64,000 bases of DNA from Nereocystis luetkeana (lineage: Eukaryota > Sar > Phaeophyceae > Laminariales > Laminariaceae): assembly GCA_031213475.1 (NCBI GenBank), contig JARUPZ010000023.1, positions 7,520,157 to 7,584,156 on the forward strand, given 5' to 3'. Numbering within the stretch: the first letter of the stretch is position 1; the number at the start of each line of letters is the position of its first letter. The translations under genes were made by a program, and so were the position numbers. The notes under the pieces are model-generated. The model was not told the origin of the DNA. It did not search any database and saw only the letters and a list, made by a program, of their open reading frames with translations. Shown here piece after piece: positions 14,401 through 27,700 of this stretch.

Positions 14401-17400
14401 CCGACGCAAGGCCCTTCGTGGCGTTCGCGTTTGCGGAGGCGTGTAAGCAATCCTGTTGTACAGTCGTGGGCGGGCGGAAAGAAAACAAAGGCACAAAAAA
14501 GGCAACATTGCTATCGGGGTAAACAAGCACGAAGGAAAACGTCCTGCCGCTTCGATCGTGCGTGCACATGAGCGTCTTTCGACACATGTCATTTACAAAT
14601 AAACTGACCGCTCGGACTACTGCTGCATGTCTGCCCGACCGGCGAACAAAAGGCGCAAACATAAAGAACACGCCCCCGATTAGTGTCTTGCTGCGCCCCC
14701 CACGCGAGCAAACTTGATCGCAGCGTAGATCATCTCCTCAACACGAGGCGCTACGCCTAGCCCCCAAGACGCACCTCGAGGTCCAAATCCTGCATGGAAA
14801 ACGAAAAGCGAGCGCTGTACGACTTGCTGTGGAGCTGCATCCCAAGCCCGACAAGCCGCAAGGAGAGCACGTCTTCCTCCTCTTGAGCGTCGCCCCCCTG
14901 CCCAATCACGTCCTCGGCAGCACCCCGCCCCCGCACGGTGCGCCCCTCCCCGTCCGTCTCACAACCCAGATGGCCAAGCCCGGATGGATCTTCTTTGCGC
15001 CTGGTCCTCGCCGCCGACGCGCTTTTATCTTGCAGCAGATCCACCTACGAACGTATAACCGGGGGAGAACGGCCAAATATTTTCCCCCGAATTTACGATG
15101 ATACGTACCCATCGGGGAATCAAAACCAGCGTATTAAATACCCGGTGAAAAAAAAAGAAACCACCGCGGGCCTGGGTCTCTCCCTTCTGCCTACAGCATG
15201 CGCTCACCTGTATAATGGGCACGGTTAGCCCGCACATAATGACCTCGCGGTTGGGACCGGCAGGCGCCGCTTGTTGTCCGGCCAACGGAGCCCCCGCCGC
15301 TCGGCCGAGGTCTGGAGGAAGGCTGCGGGCTTTTCGGCCCGAGGGCAGAGGGAAGAACGGCGACGACGGATGCGCTTTGGCGTCGCCGCCAACGCTTGCT
15401 CCCTCGGTGGCACTGCCTCGCACCGGCGACAAAGGCCTGTTGTACCCAGCGAGTCGTCAGGATAGCGAAACAGCAAGAGCCCGCAAGTCGTAAGGGGTTT
15501 TAGAAACGGAGAGAGAGGGTACGGGCTTGTTTGTTGCAGGCCGCTCGCACTCATCGTCCCTCGGCATAAAGCTCTTAGCGAAAAAAAAAACGACTATCTC
15601 AAAGAGTTGCGAGGGGATGCGAGTTTCTAATTGACCCGACGCTTTTTTCGTTTAGGGGCACCTTTCGAAATCGTTGTAACAAGCACATTTTCAATAAACT
15701 TCCACCCGACTTCCGTCCGCGATAGTTGGTGTACCGTTTTTCGGATTTTTCACAAACCCACAAATTCAAAGTTGACCTCATCACAACACGTCACAAGACC
15801 ACAGAACGGCCATCCAGCCGCATGCACCCAGCGTCCGCCCTACAACAGCGAGCACACAGCGTCGCCGCGCGACTACTGCTTCGCAAATGGGACCGGACGC
15901 AACTGAATCGTCCCATCCGGTGTGTTTTCTACTGTGCCATCTCTGCGAAAAATCAAGAGGACCTGTTGATTGCATCGATGCCAACCAACAGCAGCAGTGC
16001 GAGCTTCTCATTTAGGCAGACGTCAAATCAACACAGATTGCAAGACTACTATAAATAATAGCACAGACACTAAACAGCACCTAAGCAGCACCAATGCTGA
16101 AAAATACCCAAAAGCACTCAGCTGTACGCCGTTGCACAGGAAGGCTATTTTAAAGGGGTGACCGCCGCTGCTACTGCTTCTGTGCTCTGCACTTGCCATA
16201 CGTGCTGCTGTGCTTTTGCTGCTGTTGTGACGCTAAACACTAATATTATCACATGATGTGTACAACCATCCACCGACGCACTCGAGTTGACAACAGCTAC
16301 GACGCTACGACTATCCTGCTGTGCGAGTTTCTAGCGACAGTTATACTGTTTTACGCATCCAGACGAGCAAACAACTACCTACCCCCACGCGTGCACATCG
16401 GGCAACACGGACTATATGTAAACGACTGTAACTAAAGCCAAGATGTTGATGGGACAATAATTCGGGGCACACACCTGGAATTATTGATGTCAAGCTGCTG
16501 CTGGGTCCGTCTCGCCGCCTCTTCGAACGCTTCGGTGAGCTCTTCTAGCTCCGCGCCGAGGTCTTTCAGCTCGTCTTCGCACAACTCTAAGCTCTTCGAA
16601 ATCTCTGCGGAAGCCACTCTATAGACACAAACGGCGGGGGCCAAGGCGAACAACAAAACAGCAGTGGGCGCCCAAGGAGAGGGTATCGGGTCTTATCTCC
16701 GCAACAACATATATACGTTTCTCAACTGCGTAATGTTAATTTTCTCCAATTATTTTCAAGATGGAATTCCATCATAACATGGCTCCAATATATCACCAAA
16801 GACCAAGGCAATGGCATGAGCTCTGCACTTTCATCGCGAGTTGAGTCTGTTTACAATCTGTCCATTTCGTCGATTAAGATCTGACTGGATACCCACTTGC
16901 TCTCTTATTAAAATAGTAGGCATTTTTTGCACCATAGGTTCGACGGTTCGCGCCGCAGTATCTGAGAGCTACGTTCGCTGGTGCACCAGAAAAGGAACGA
17001 TGTCGCGGCCATTCAAACCCGGCAAGAGCTTGCAATGAATAACAAGACGCGAATCGACTACATGGTACACTACTTACAGGCTACTAGCTATAGCCCAGTG
17101 GCCAAACGGCGAGATTTTTTGTTTCGTACGTGCGCTAAGGCCAGTATTCGTGAGAACATAGTCAAGAAATGCAAAAAACCGTGATTTGAAGCAAAAAAAA
17201 CACCTGCAAAAAAAAAAAAGGTCCTCACTGAGATCGAACCTAGAAACCGACTGAGAAAACGGTGGGAAAAAAAAAAAAATGAAAATAGAAAACCCCGCCG
17301 AGATTCGAACCCACGAAATGCTTGTGAAAAAAAGGGCACCCCATTAAAAGCTCTCTTCGTATTAAAGATGTAGTTTGTGCTATTAATACTATCAATAATA

Positions 17401-20400
17401 AAAGGCGAACAGCGCCGTTCTATTTTGGTCATGGCTCAGCACGTGCCAAGAGCAATAAAATAACAGGGCCTTCGGGTATGCGTAGAGTAGCAAGCAGTCG
17501 ATCACGTAATGCTCTTCCCTTGAGGTGGAACACAGAAGGTAAAAAAAGGGTAGCTTGGGGGGAAAAAAAAAAAAGAGAAAAAAAAAAAGAGACGATGACC
17601 ACCGTGGGATTCGAACCCACGAGTACGAATACATGACGACCTGAACGCCACCCGATAGACCGCTCCGGCAGATGGTCGATGTTTGGGCACCATGTTTTTT
17701 TATATCTAAAAGCCGGATATCGTATCGGATCGACCCACTGTCCGTCTTGCATTTTGTCTGCTACAGCGTTCCAGAGTATAATATCTCACACCTCCAACAC
17801 TATCGTACTCTTACGTACTTCGTACTCGTACTCGTTAATAAAGTGGAGCTGAAAAATACTCGTAAATAATACAAGGCTGCGCTCCGCGGGCGGCTACAGA
17901 CCGCCCGCTACGCTCGCTGGAGGGAAAACGCAAAAACGTGAAGCGGAAAAGAGATCCATGATTTATTTTACGGAGGGGACCATAGTGAATAGGACCAACT
18001 ATTGCTAGTAAAAATAGGGAAATATACCCCCGATAGGTTTTTGTGTGTGCCGCAGGTCCTATTTACTATCGCCCCCCGCAAATAGTGCGACCGGCGACTT
18101 GTAAATGCGGGGTGCAGGAAAAACGATGCCTGGCTATTTTCTCCATACCTTGTTATTTCGTTATTTCCATGATACATTCAATACCATATGCAAACTACTG
18201 CTGTACATACCAGGTATATCATGGAAAATGAGCCGCCAGCGGAGCGCAGCCTTGTATCTTGTATCGTAACCACCGTCTTTGTACCTGGCGTACACGACTG
18301 CCGCACGTATAAAAACTTACCTGTTGTACCTGGTTATGATATTATTCTGCGTATGCACGTACGTATACAGGCCTGAACTGTATTACGGGGGACCATAGTT
18401 AATAGGGCCTACGGTATACATAATAAAATATATATTTAACCATTTTTACTAACAATATTTGGTCCTATTAACTATGCCCCCCCGTAATAGTTGTACTGCT
18501 ATGGTGCTGTCTGTACTTATGAGGCAGGAACATATTATCTGGAAATTGGTGTAGAATCGGCTATCTCGCTCAGGTTTAACGGGATTTCGATTCTGAGTCG
18601 AGTTTCCACTTTTCGATTATTTTCGGAAATTAGAATGTTTGTCAGAGTGTTTCGGACGCTCGGTGTTTGTAAGCCAACGGTATGGAGAGCAAAAAAGCAC
18701 CATACATTTCGCCAAATTCCTACCTTCGCCCGAAGCATTTTTTTGCTCTTTTTCCAAGAATGTACCTCATTCAACTCCTATCTTGGGTGTTTATTTTGGG
18801 GAAGGGAGGTAACAAAAGAGACACTTTCGCAAACACTTCAAATCTTTAAAATAGTGCGGGATCGGCCATCTCGCTCAGTTTTGACGGGATTTCGATTCTG
18901 AGTCCAGTTTTGAGCATTCATGTTTCGACTTTTTCGGTAGTGGGATTTTTATCTTGAAGTTAGTGTTGTATTTTAATATTGAAGGTCATGTAGGAAAAAA
19001 TGATATTGCAGTTAGTGTGGAGATAGCAAAGAACGTAAATAAGACACGCACAGAAAACAAAGAACGTAAAGAGCGCAGAGAACATACGAGGAAGCCCACG
19101 ATCATTTGTCGTAGGCTCTCTAAAAGCGCATCGGTTCGTTGTAATCAAGTGAAAAAAGCAGAAAGACAACTGTAAGTAAGTCTATATATATGCAGTGTGA
19201 TTTTAAGTTCGTGGATGTCTTGAGCTACACAGCGCGAAATAACAAATTAAAGTGTTTCAGGAGGCGATATCGGTGGCAACCAAACCGCCAAACCGTGTAC
19301 CGGTACGTACAGTTTGTATATCAATATGTCATCCACGCGGTCCTTGTATTTCAGGACAGAGTGATGTTAATAGCTGCTTCGACTCTCTATCTTCAACCCT
19401 AAATCCCCCGCCCATGATCTACGGCCCATTTGTCTACCGCCGCCCTCCTCAGTACCATCTCCCGCGACCCCATCACCGCCCGCGGTTTTACCACCGTCCT
19501 GCAGCATGTTCAGCATGCCTTCACCAGCTAAAATATCCACTATTCCCATCAGGTGTAATACCGGTTCTATTTATTGCTGTCACTCATGGTTTCAGAAGAA
19601 GCAGCGGTTCCTGCCAGTTTATTTGCCACCACGCTGCCAAGCCCCTGATCCCTCGGTCTTCACAACGAGTATGCGGCGTAGTCCCTGCAACTCAGTCACC
19701 ACACCAGCTCATGGATGATGATGCTTCCCTGTCCCTTCCTATTTCGCTCGTTGTGCCCTCATTGCTCGCATGCACCTTTTGTACAACCATCAACTACCCT
19801 CAACCACGCCCGCTCTATCAAAACACTTCCTTCCTGCGAAAATCACCCCTTCAACTACACCCGCTCTATCCCCTGTGAAAACCCGCCTCCTCACACTGCA
19901 AAACGTGCACGACTCTATTTCCAAGTAGTTTATGCCCGAATCGTGGGGGGCAGCTCTAAAGAGGTTGACGCCGTTTATTGCGCGGATCAGATTTTATCCG
20001 GTTCGATCTTGGCTTTAGTGGCGTTCATGTCCGTTTTCGACCGGTAAACCGACGAAACCAGCCACACAAACTTCGCAGAACTAGCCAGAGTCTCTCCGAC
20101 AGGTACCCAGCTCAAAAGTCCGCTCCTCCAAAGACGTAGTTTGAGCTTTTGCCCACCAAAAGCTGTCTTTCGTCAGAAAAGCAAAAATAGGCCATTTTAT
20201 GATACCTGGTACGGAGATACCGTACTCGAGGTATTGTGCATCAGATTATGGGTATACACGTCGTCGGCAATAATTCGAAGCGCGCCGATGAAGAGGCTTT
20301 TTTTTTCTGGGTACCTCTCGGAGAGTAGGTGGACCCATTCCGCGAAGAATATGGCTGACTTCCTCTTTTTACGTCTATAACGGATATGACCGTAAAAAAA

Positions 20401-23400
20401 AAAACTCAAAATCGAACCGGAAAAAACCTCATCCGCATAGAATCGGCCTTGAGGATGTTTCCTATGCGGTTCGATTTCGAGCTTCAGATCTGTATTGTCC
20501 TCAAAAATGAATGCCCCTGCTTATGCAGTCCGAGTATGCAAAATCCGACTGGAATTTTTTTGATTTGACAATCCGATCATCAGATTTTTAAATCGAAAAA
20601 AGGCATGCTCTCAAAAATTCAAGACGTTATGTACAACAGCAAACAGCAGCAGAACGATCGATGAGTTGAATGGTGGCAACGGTATAGCGACGTTGCTTTG
20701 CGCCCGACACGCGGTCGGCGCGTCTCTCCGTGGCCAGACTACAGTCGGCTGGCGCGGGCTCGGGCCTAGAGACCAAGAGCAGCGCACTTGGCGCGCAACT
20801 CTCCGTAAATACGTACTCGTAGACCTACACTGCTGTACAGCAGCAGCGACAACAGTCAGCCCCATTGTGAAACACAAAATACCAAGACAGGTTGGCTCTA
20901 GCGCACCCGGCACGCCTCTTCGCCAGACCAGAGGCAGTCAGCCTTGGCTCGGACGCTTGGGTCCTACGCGCAGTGCAGCGCACCCAGCGCGTCTCTTCGC
21001 GGCGCCAAACCACAAAAACAGCAAGTGGTCTCGGCGTTTGCTCGAATCTCTGCACGCACAACAAATCTGATTTTTCCGCATAGGAAGACTGTTTCGATTT
21101 GCCAAGTTCACATCTGAAAAAGCAATCGGGTCAAAATCTGATGCTCAAAAATCGGACCGCATAGGAAACAGCCTTGAGACTCAACACCGCTCCACAAACT
21201 CGATATTTCACAATTCCTTCGTTCGACCCGAAACCGAATTTGCACCGTTCACGCCGTCTTGATTCACATACTGAGCAGATGTTGGCGAAAAGAAACAAGG
21301 AAAACAGATTTCGGCGAAAAAAAAAAAAAAAAACAGTATATAGTTGGATAATACAGTAAAAAGGTATTTGACCACCGTGGGATTCGAACCCACGAGTACG
21401 AATACATGACGACCTGAACGCCACCCGATAGACCGCTCCGGCAGATGGTCGACAACCTGTGCGCTGAAACTTGGGTACCTAGTGCCCTACCAACCGACCG
21501 CCGTGCGAAAATCACAACGACGCACGGTGCACACCTCGAACCGATCATCAATTCCCACCTAACCCGTTCAGCACCGCAGCCCCGTTTTGGGGTCAAATTA
21601 CTTAAAACATGACTGGTTCGGCCCCAAAACGGGACTGCAGCCCTACAAGGGTCAAAAGTATCCACCTGGTACGTCGTAAGTACTCGTAGATAGTTCAGGA
21701 CAGCATATGAAGCTAATCCGTAGGAACTAGCTCATGTTGCCGGGTGGAAACCGTAAAATCTGCATGATCTACAGTAGAATGTATATCCTGGGCTGGACCT
21801 GCACTAAACAGACCCTGCACATCATCTCATGATGGCAACCGAGGGACTACTCGTAGATTACATAAATCACAACCTGTCTGAGGCGTGCAACGTTGCATTC
21901 TCCCTATCTCCCATCTCCCCATCTCTTTGCGAGTGGAGCACTGGCTATGTGACTGTTAAGAGAGAGTAGAGAGGTATGGAAATGATACCTCTACTTGCAC
22001 TAGTACCTACTGGTACGAAGTTCTGGTTTTAATTCTCGCGTAATAAACACATGCTACGAAGTACGTTGATAAGATGCATCGCGGTCATTTCGAAAAGGCG
22101 AGGCAGAGCCACACCTCGGCCTGCCTCGACAGCAAGCGCACATTTCAAATCGGTTGTTGCTTGTACGAGCACAACCGCTAGCTATTGCTGCTGCTGCTGC
22201 TGCTGCTGCTCTAGCGTGTTGCTACTATTGTTTTAGTGGTATCGAGAGCGCCCCCCACGAAACCGAACGTCGGATGAACAAGAAACGGGGCGGTGGGGGC
22301 TACACGAAGGAAGGATGGGGTGGATCTGTGAGGGCCGTTGGCGTACATATAAATATGGAGGACCCAACGGTCGCTACGTTTCCGCCCGGGTGGTAGTGCG
22401 GAAAGTGTTGGTAATATAAATACTTACCCCTCGGGTACAAGCGTATTTCGTGTGCACAAACAACCTCAAAATGTTGATCGACGATCGGAATGGTTGATTG
22501 ACAGCTGACACCCCGTCGCAAACATCGAAGTGCACGACAGAGCGAGGTATATAGGGACCGGGATGGGTGGGAGGGGGGGTGTACTCAGTATCATGCATGA
22601 CCGTGGTCGCAGGATCAGAGACCCTCGCATCCCTACAATGCCGGGACGGAGCACGTCGAGTTTTCACCGACCAGGACATTGCTTGCACCGAGCGCGAAGC
22701 GCCGTGAGATGTCGGGCGAGTCGCATGAAAGATGAGCTGCATCCTACTAAGAACCCTTAGTACGGCGGATTTTCTTGCATATGGATGACAGCGTCGATGA
22801 ATTGAATGATTTTCTGGTGTGGCCACTTCCAGAGGCAGCAATGGGTTTACTACGTAACTGCCTCGAGGGTGCCTTAGCATATACACACTACGTGATACGG
22901 TCGTCCTCCTTGTGCGGAGTTGAGGTTATCCCCGCAAGAAAATTATTTCTATGAATCTATAAATAAGTCGACCGCCAGCCGTGGTGACTGCCCCCCTCCA
23001 AAAAAAACGATACCCTGATTGTCTAGCTCACGCAGTGAGAGGCGTGCGTGTTTTACAGCGTTGTCGCCAACCGACGCCAACTCAACCTATATATACCAGA
23101 TATATAATATAGGGGGGGGGGTACCCTGGGGTCAACCTCGAATCTACGAGGGCTGAACGGATACGAAAACCCGGAGATAAAAAGCCGAGAACGAGCGTAT
23201 CACATACCCACATACAGGCGCCCCCGGCCAATCCAACGCGCGTCACGATCGGGGTAGCAGCTTCCGACCGAAACAGCCAAGACTAACGGGAGGAGGGGGT
23301 CCTCAAGGGCACTGAGGAGGGCTACACGTACCTAATCTGGTTCGTGGTTACATTGTTTGTTTCGTGCACCATCTGCAGTAGGCCGCGGGGTTGTTTTCTT

Positions 23401-24699
23401 TTCTGGTTACACCTCTCTCAGGGCAACAGTCCAGCTTTGGGGACAAACTATTACTAAGTAGAATTTGACTGGTTTGTCTCAAAAACGGGTCTGCAGTCCG
23501 AAAAGGGTTGAGCGTACAGTGTAGATGTTTTCTCGAAGTTCAGCTTTTGGGTAGGCACGGAGCTCCTCTCCTCGGAAGCTTACTTGCGATGTACCTGGTA
23601 CCCTTTACCGCAGCTAGCAGGCATGGTCTCAAACGCGGCAGTTGCAATGGCAGTGACGAGGGGTCTCTTGAGATGACAAGGCAAAAGTGGGTGGGTACGA
23701 CAGCGAGCCTATCGACCGACGTACAATAGACCCATCACCCTAAATGTACGCCAAATCAACCGCAGCAAAAAAGCAAAACAAGTTCGCAGATGTACGGCTC
23801 CGCACCATCAACCTCAGGTGCCGTGGAATATTCCTAAATTCGTATTACGTACTACAGTAGCATACTCCCGATGCGCGCAGCGACATTTGCAGCGGGGTGT
23901 ACACACGCTTCGCCGGGCGGTAGGGGCATAGAGTGGCGTTGTCGGGTCACCAGGCATGGAGCTGGGGTATTGCGCAAGCCAGCGAATGGCAAAATCTCAC
24001 CTGACCCTCTCGAGTTCGGCACCGCCAAGCCTTGAATTTGCCAGCTGCCGCCGGAGCTTCTGACGTCGTTTCATCAAGTCTGCCTTTTCTGCCTCCTTCG
24101 CCATCAGCGCGTCGTCCATCTGCGACGCCAAGCCAATTAGACCACACCAAACCAAGAACGCAAAGTGAACAGGAGTATATCGCGGTATCCGTCCAAATGC
24201 GCGATCGCTGTACAGCACAGTTCCGCATGTCCTCCTGCACACAAGCCACTGCTGCTGCCCCTCCTCCCAACCGTTTCCAACAAACGGACCGCGCTGTTCA
24301 CCATCGTCCAGCCATCGTCTCTTGGTAAAAAACGCATCAGTACCCGGTACGAACAACACGGCAACACACACGAAGTAAAATAACCAACAAATAGCTACAT
24401 GGCCCCACCTCTACGCCAGTGCTACCTACTACAACGGGTATATATAGCCTCGCGGCTCTGCCCCTCCACCCGTTCACCTCAGACACGGGATCGCGAGCGT
24501 CCTGGAACTCGAGGATGTCACTCTCGGAATCCCCCTCGCCGCCGCCGCTTGAAGTCTTGTTCCCGCCGGGAGAAGCCCCTTCGTTGTCTAAAAGCGGTCC
24601 CATCCTCCACCCTTGCTCTCCGCTCCCCGTCTCCTCGCCGCCTGGCTGCGGAACGGCCACATCCGCCGCCACCGCCGCCGCCGCTGCCGCTGCTGCCGC

Positions 24700-24738
<39 letters not shown>

Positions 24739-27700
24739 CGGCGTCGGCGATGGTGAGGACACCGCCTCAGACCAAACCGGACTATGCTCACCGTCCGTGG
24801 CGTCGTAAAACTCCGACTCTCCCGACTGAGAGCGGCCGATGTGATACGCCGAACTCCCGGTGGACGCTTTGCTGCTAGTGCCCCCTGTTCCTCTGACGCC
24901 ACCGTGAACCGACCCGCCCAACGAGGACCCACCCCAGGCCGAAGCAAAGTCCTCGCTGTCGTTGAACCCGCCCAATCCGCTGCTGCCGCCTCCCCATCCC
25001 AAGCTTTGGTTGCTGAGGCGGAAACGGCCGAGATCGCGATGTCGAAGTGGGGCCGCGCCGGATACGGCCGACTCGTTCGCCTGGTGGAGTTGATCGAACC
25101 TTATTGAGGTGTCGGGACAGTCGGGGGGGGGGGTAGGGTTTCGGGAGGGGTTATGATACACGGCCTGAGTGTCCCCCAAGACCATACCTAGCTAGCCTCT
25201 GGGCAAGCGGTCTTGGTTGAGCGTCATGCATATGGCCAAGACCTGCTGGAAGACAGTCTACTGCGCCGACAGATGCGTTGGGGCAAAAAGCGAGTGTACG
25301 TAGACAGGAGAGTGGGGTCGCTCTCTATGCAGCGGCCAGAAGCCTAGAAATCCCCAGGGATGAAGCGAGCAACCGTTTCGCTGTTCCCAGCGGGTCCCTG
25401 GTGCATGATGGCAACGTCGTCGCTAATGCAACAACTCTAGTGAGGCGAAACCAGGCAACTACAGCGGCAGAGGGCACTGCTACAATCCAATCCATGAAAG
25501 TAGCGCAGTTGTGCCACGTTATGCTGTATCGCAGCTGCTGCGCCGCACCGCTTCGGGTATGTCAGCGTCGAGCCAGAAAAATCATCTCAAGGACTCTCGG
25601 TCATTCCCACGCCACGCCTACCACCTTTCGACCAGTCCCCGGCCATCCCTACCGGTACACACCGCCTCTATGGCACACAGGCACACACTTTTAGACGAGA
25701 CCGGGGCTTTTGGGGAATGTGACTGCCTACTGGTGCCAAGCGAGTAACAAACAAACGCCCGTCCACCGGGAAAACACTCTTCCAACGTCCCTACATCCTT
25801 TAACCTCTCTTGGCAAAGTGCTCGTTTTTTCCCGTACCTTTGGCTCAACGAGCGCTGGTACTCAAGGAAAGTACTGAAGCTAGGCACGCTGCTTGACATG
25901 CCACCGCCACCGCCGCTGGCATCGCTTGTACCATCGCGTCGTTTCCTCTCCATCGAGGGTTCCTCGATACTGGGTAATCGATTTTTCACGGCCTGCGAAG
26001 CCTCGGACGCCGCCGATTGAGCTGCAATCGCCGCTGACATAGCAGCTAGGCGCTGAAGTTTTCCCTGGCCGAAAACAAGGCAGCCAACAGGTGGGAAAGC
26101 AGGGTCAGGATCTTGCCTACCAGGTACAGTACATAAAAAGGGTGGTCCTGGTGGCGTTAAGGAATATGACGTGCGCAGCTACCTGCCAAAGAGAACCGTG
26201 AAGGCACCAACAGCACCGGAAGTTGCCGCAAACTTAATACTTTTGACTCGGCAAGAGTACGCTGTCCGGCGTCTCCGTGCGCGCGTGAAACCAATTGTGT
26301 GGGGAGACTTTCATTCATGTTGCACGCGCCTCGGCGTTGCTGCACACAAGACGCGCGTCGCGAGTTCCCGAAGTGTCCATTGGGTATCCGTCTTTCTCCG
26401 TTTCGAGCAAGCCTCGCCCTACGCCTACACCGCTCCTGTCCCACGCGCGCATGCCTCGCTCGCTGTCGATACGACGACGTAGAGAGTCAAGCCGAAACTC
26501 TGCCGGTACCAAGGCGTGCGATTCATATCTGAAGAAGGTATCTAAAGTACGAAGACCACCTTAAAAACAGACTCCACCACTAGTTTTCCAGGGTTACGGT
26601 GCCACGGTAACATCTGCGGTATCGCACAAACATGAGTAGCCTCTCCGCACACGTAACGCATGCCGACGGGGGGAAAGTTAGGGGCGAAAAACTCCAGACT
26701 CACCTGCGATAACCGTACGTGCAGCCTAGGAAGATCACCGTAAATCTTGAGCTGAGATACGGCGGGGTCCTCCTGCATGACGCTCAGGTGGAGTTCCACC
26801 TGGGTGGCCACGGGCGGAGGCAAGGGCGAGAATGAGCTCTCCCGGAGCAAACGTCGTCAAGGATGCGCTTCGAATGATATGGTAGCACGACTTGATGTGT
26901 GCGATGCATCCTCTTCCTGGTGCTCGGCGATACTTGACATAAAGCGACCGCGAAGATATACCTACCAAAAATTAAGGTTTGTTGTTCCTACCGAATCGCG
27001 CGAGACACCCCATGCCAACTCCTTGAGTCAAACCGACTCACAACATGTGCTCCCCGCCGCGGGCACCAAACTCACATGCTATCGTGAGATCTCACAGTGC
27101 ACATACAGAGACGATCGAACATATTCACAGCAGCATATACCTTCACATCGAACGGGTTGACGAGCCACCTTCCGGCATCCTCTCCTCTGCCATGGGTAGC
27201 GCCGCTGCGACCAGCGACCCAACTCCCCTCGTCGAAGGACCCGCGTCCCCACCCCTCGGAGCGCTCGCCGTCGTCGTGTCCACCGCCCCTCCTGGCCAGC
27301 AACACCCCAACCTGACGAACCTCGACGTTGTACACGTCGTACAAGTTCGCGTGCCACCCCTCTCTGGCACCCTGTCTCTCCGTTCCGGGTCCCACATCCA
27401 CCGACGACCCAGCCCGACTTAGTCGTGGAGTGGCCGCCGACTGGGCCTCTAACCCCGACTCGTCCCCCCGCCCCTGATCTCCTTGCTCCCGCCGCCGCTG
27501 CTCGCGATCGGGCGATTGTGTACCTTCGTCGTTATCTACATCGCATTTGCCCTCTTTTCCTCCAGCGACTCTCCCGTTGCTGCTGCTGCTGCCACCGCCG
27601 CCGCTATCGCCAGCGCTATCGCCACCGTTGTTCGCACCCTTCGTGGCTTCGCCGGCCTCCCGTCTGTCCGCGTCCCTCTGGAGATGGGCGAGGCGAGCAG

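Larger units (their letters stand above)
16619..24000 (-). other. VPS13: Largest VPS13 intron (7.4 kb), a nest of RNA genes and small elements
   Basis: Bounded by exon 19 donor GTGAGA and exon 20 acceptor CTATAG. It contains, from low to high: tRNA-like fragments 17,214-17,320; tRNA-Leu 17,597-17,677; M1 copies 17,966-18,084 and 18,381-18,489; a 50-base direct repeat at 18,555 and 18,858; a TIR element 20,454-21,170; tRNA-Leu 21,370-21,450; M2 copies 21,561-21,653 and 23,414-23,510; an R1 copy 22,563-23,116. The plus-strand reading frame 19,252-19,878 has no recognisable similarity and no splice support. Confidence 0.85.

Noticed and set aside
19252-19878. 208-codon plus-strand frame in the VPS13 intron
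   Set aside because: Pro/His/Ser-rich with no domain, no splice support and an element-rich setting.
24399-24878. Plus-strand Pro/Leu-rich and Ala-rich reading frames
   Set aside because: They are the antisense shadow of the polyalanine and Ser/Gly repeats of VPS13 exon 18.
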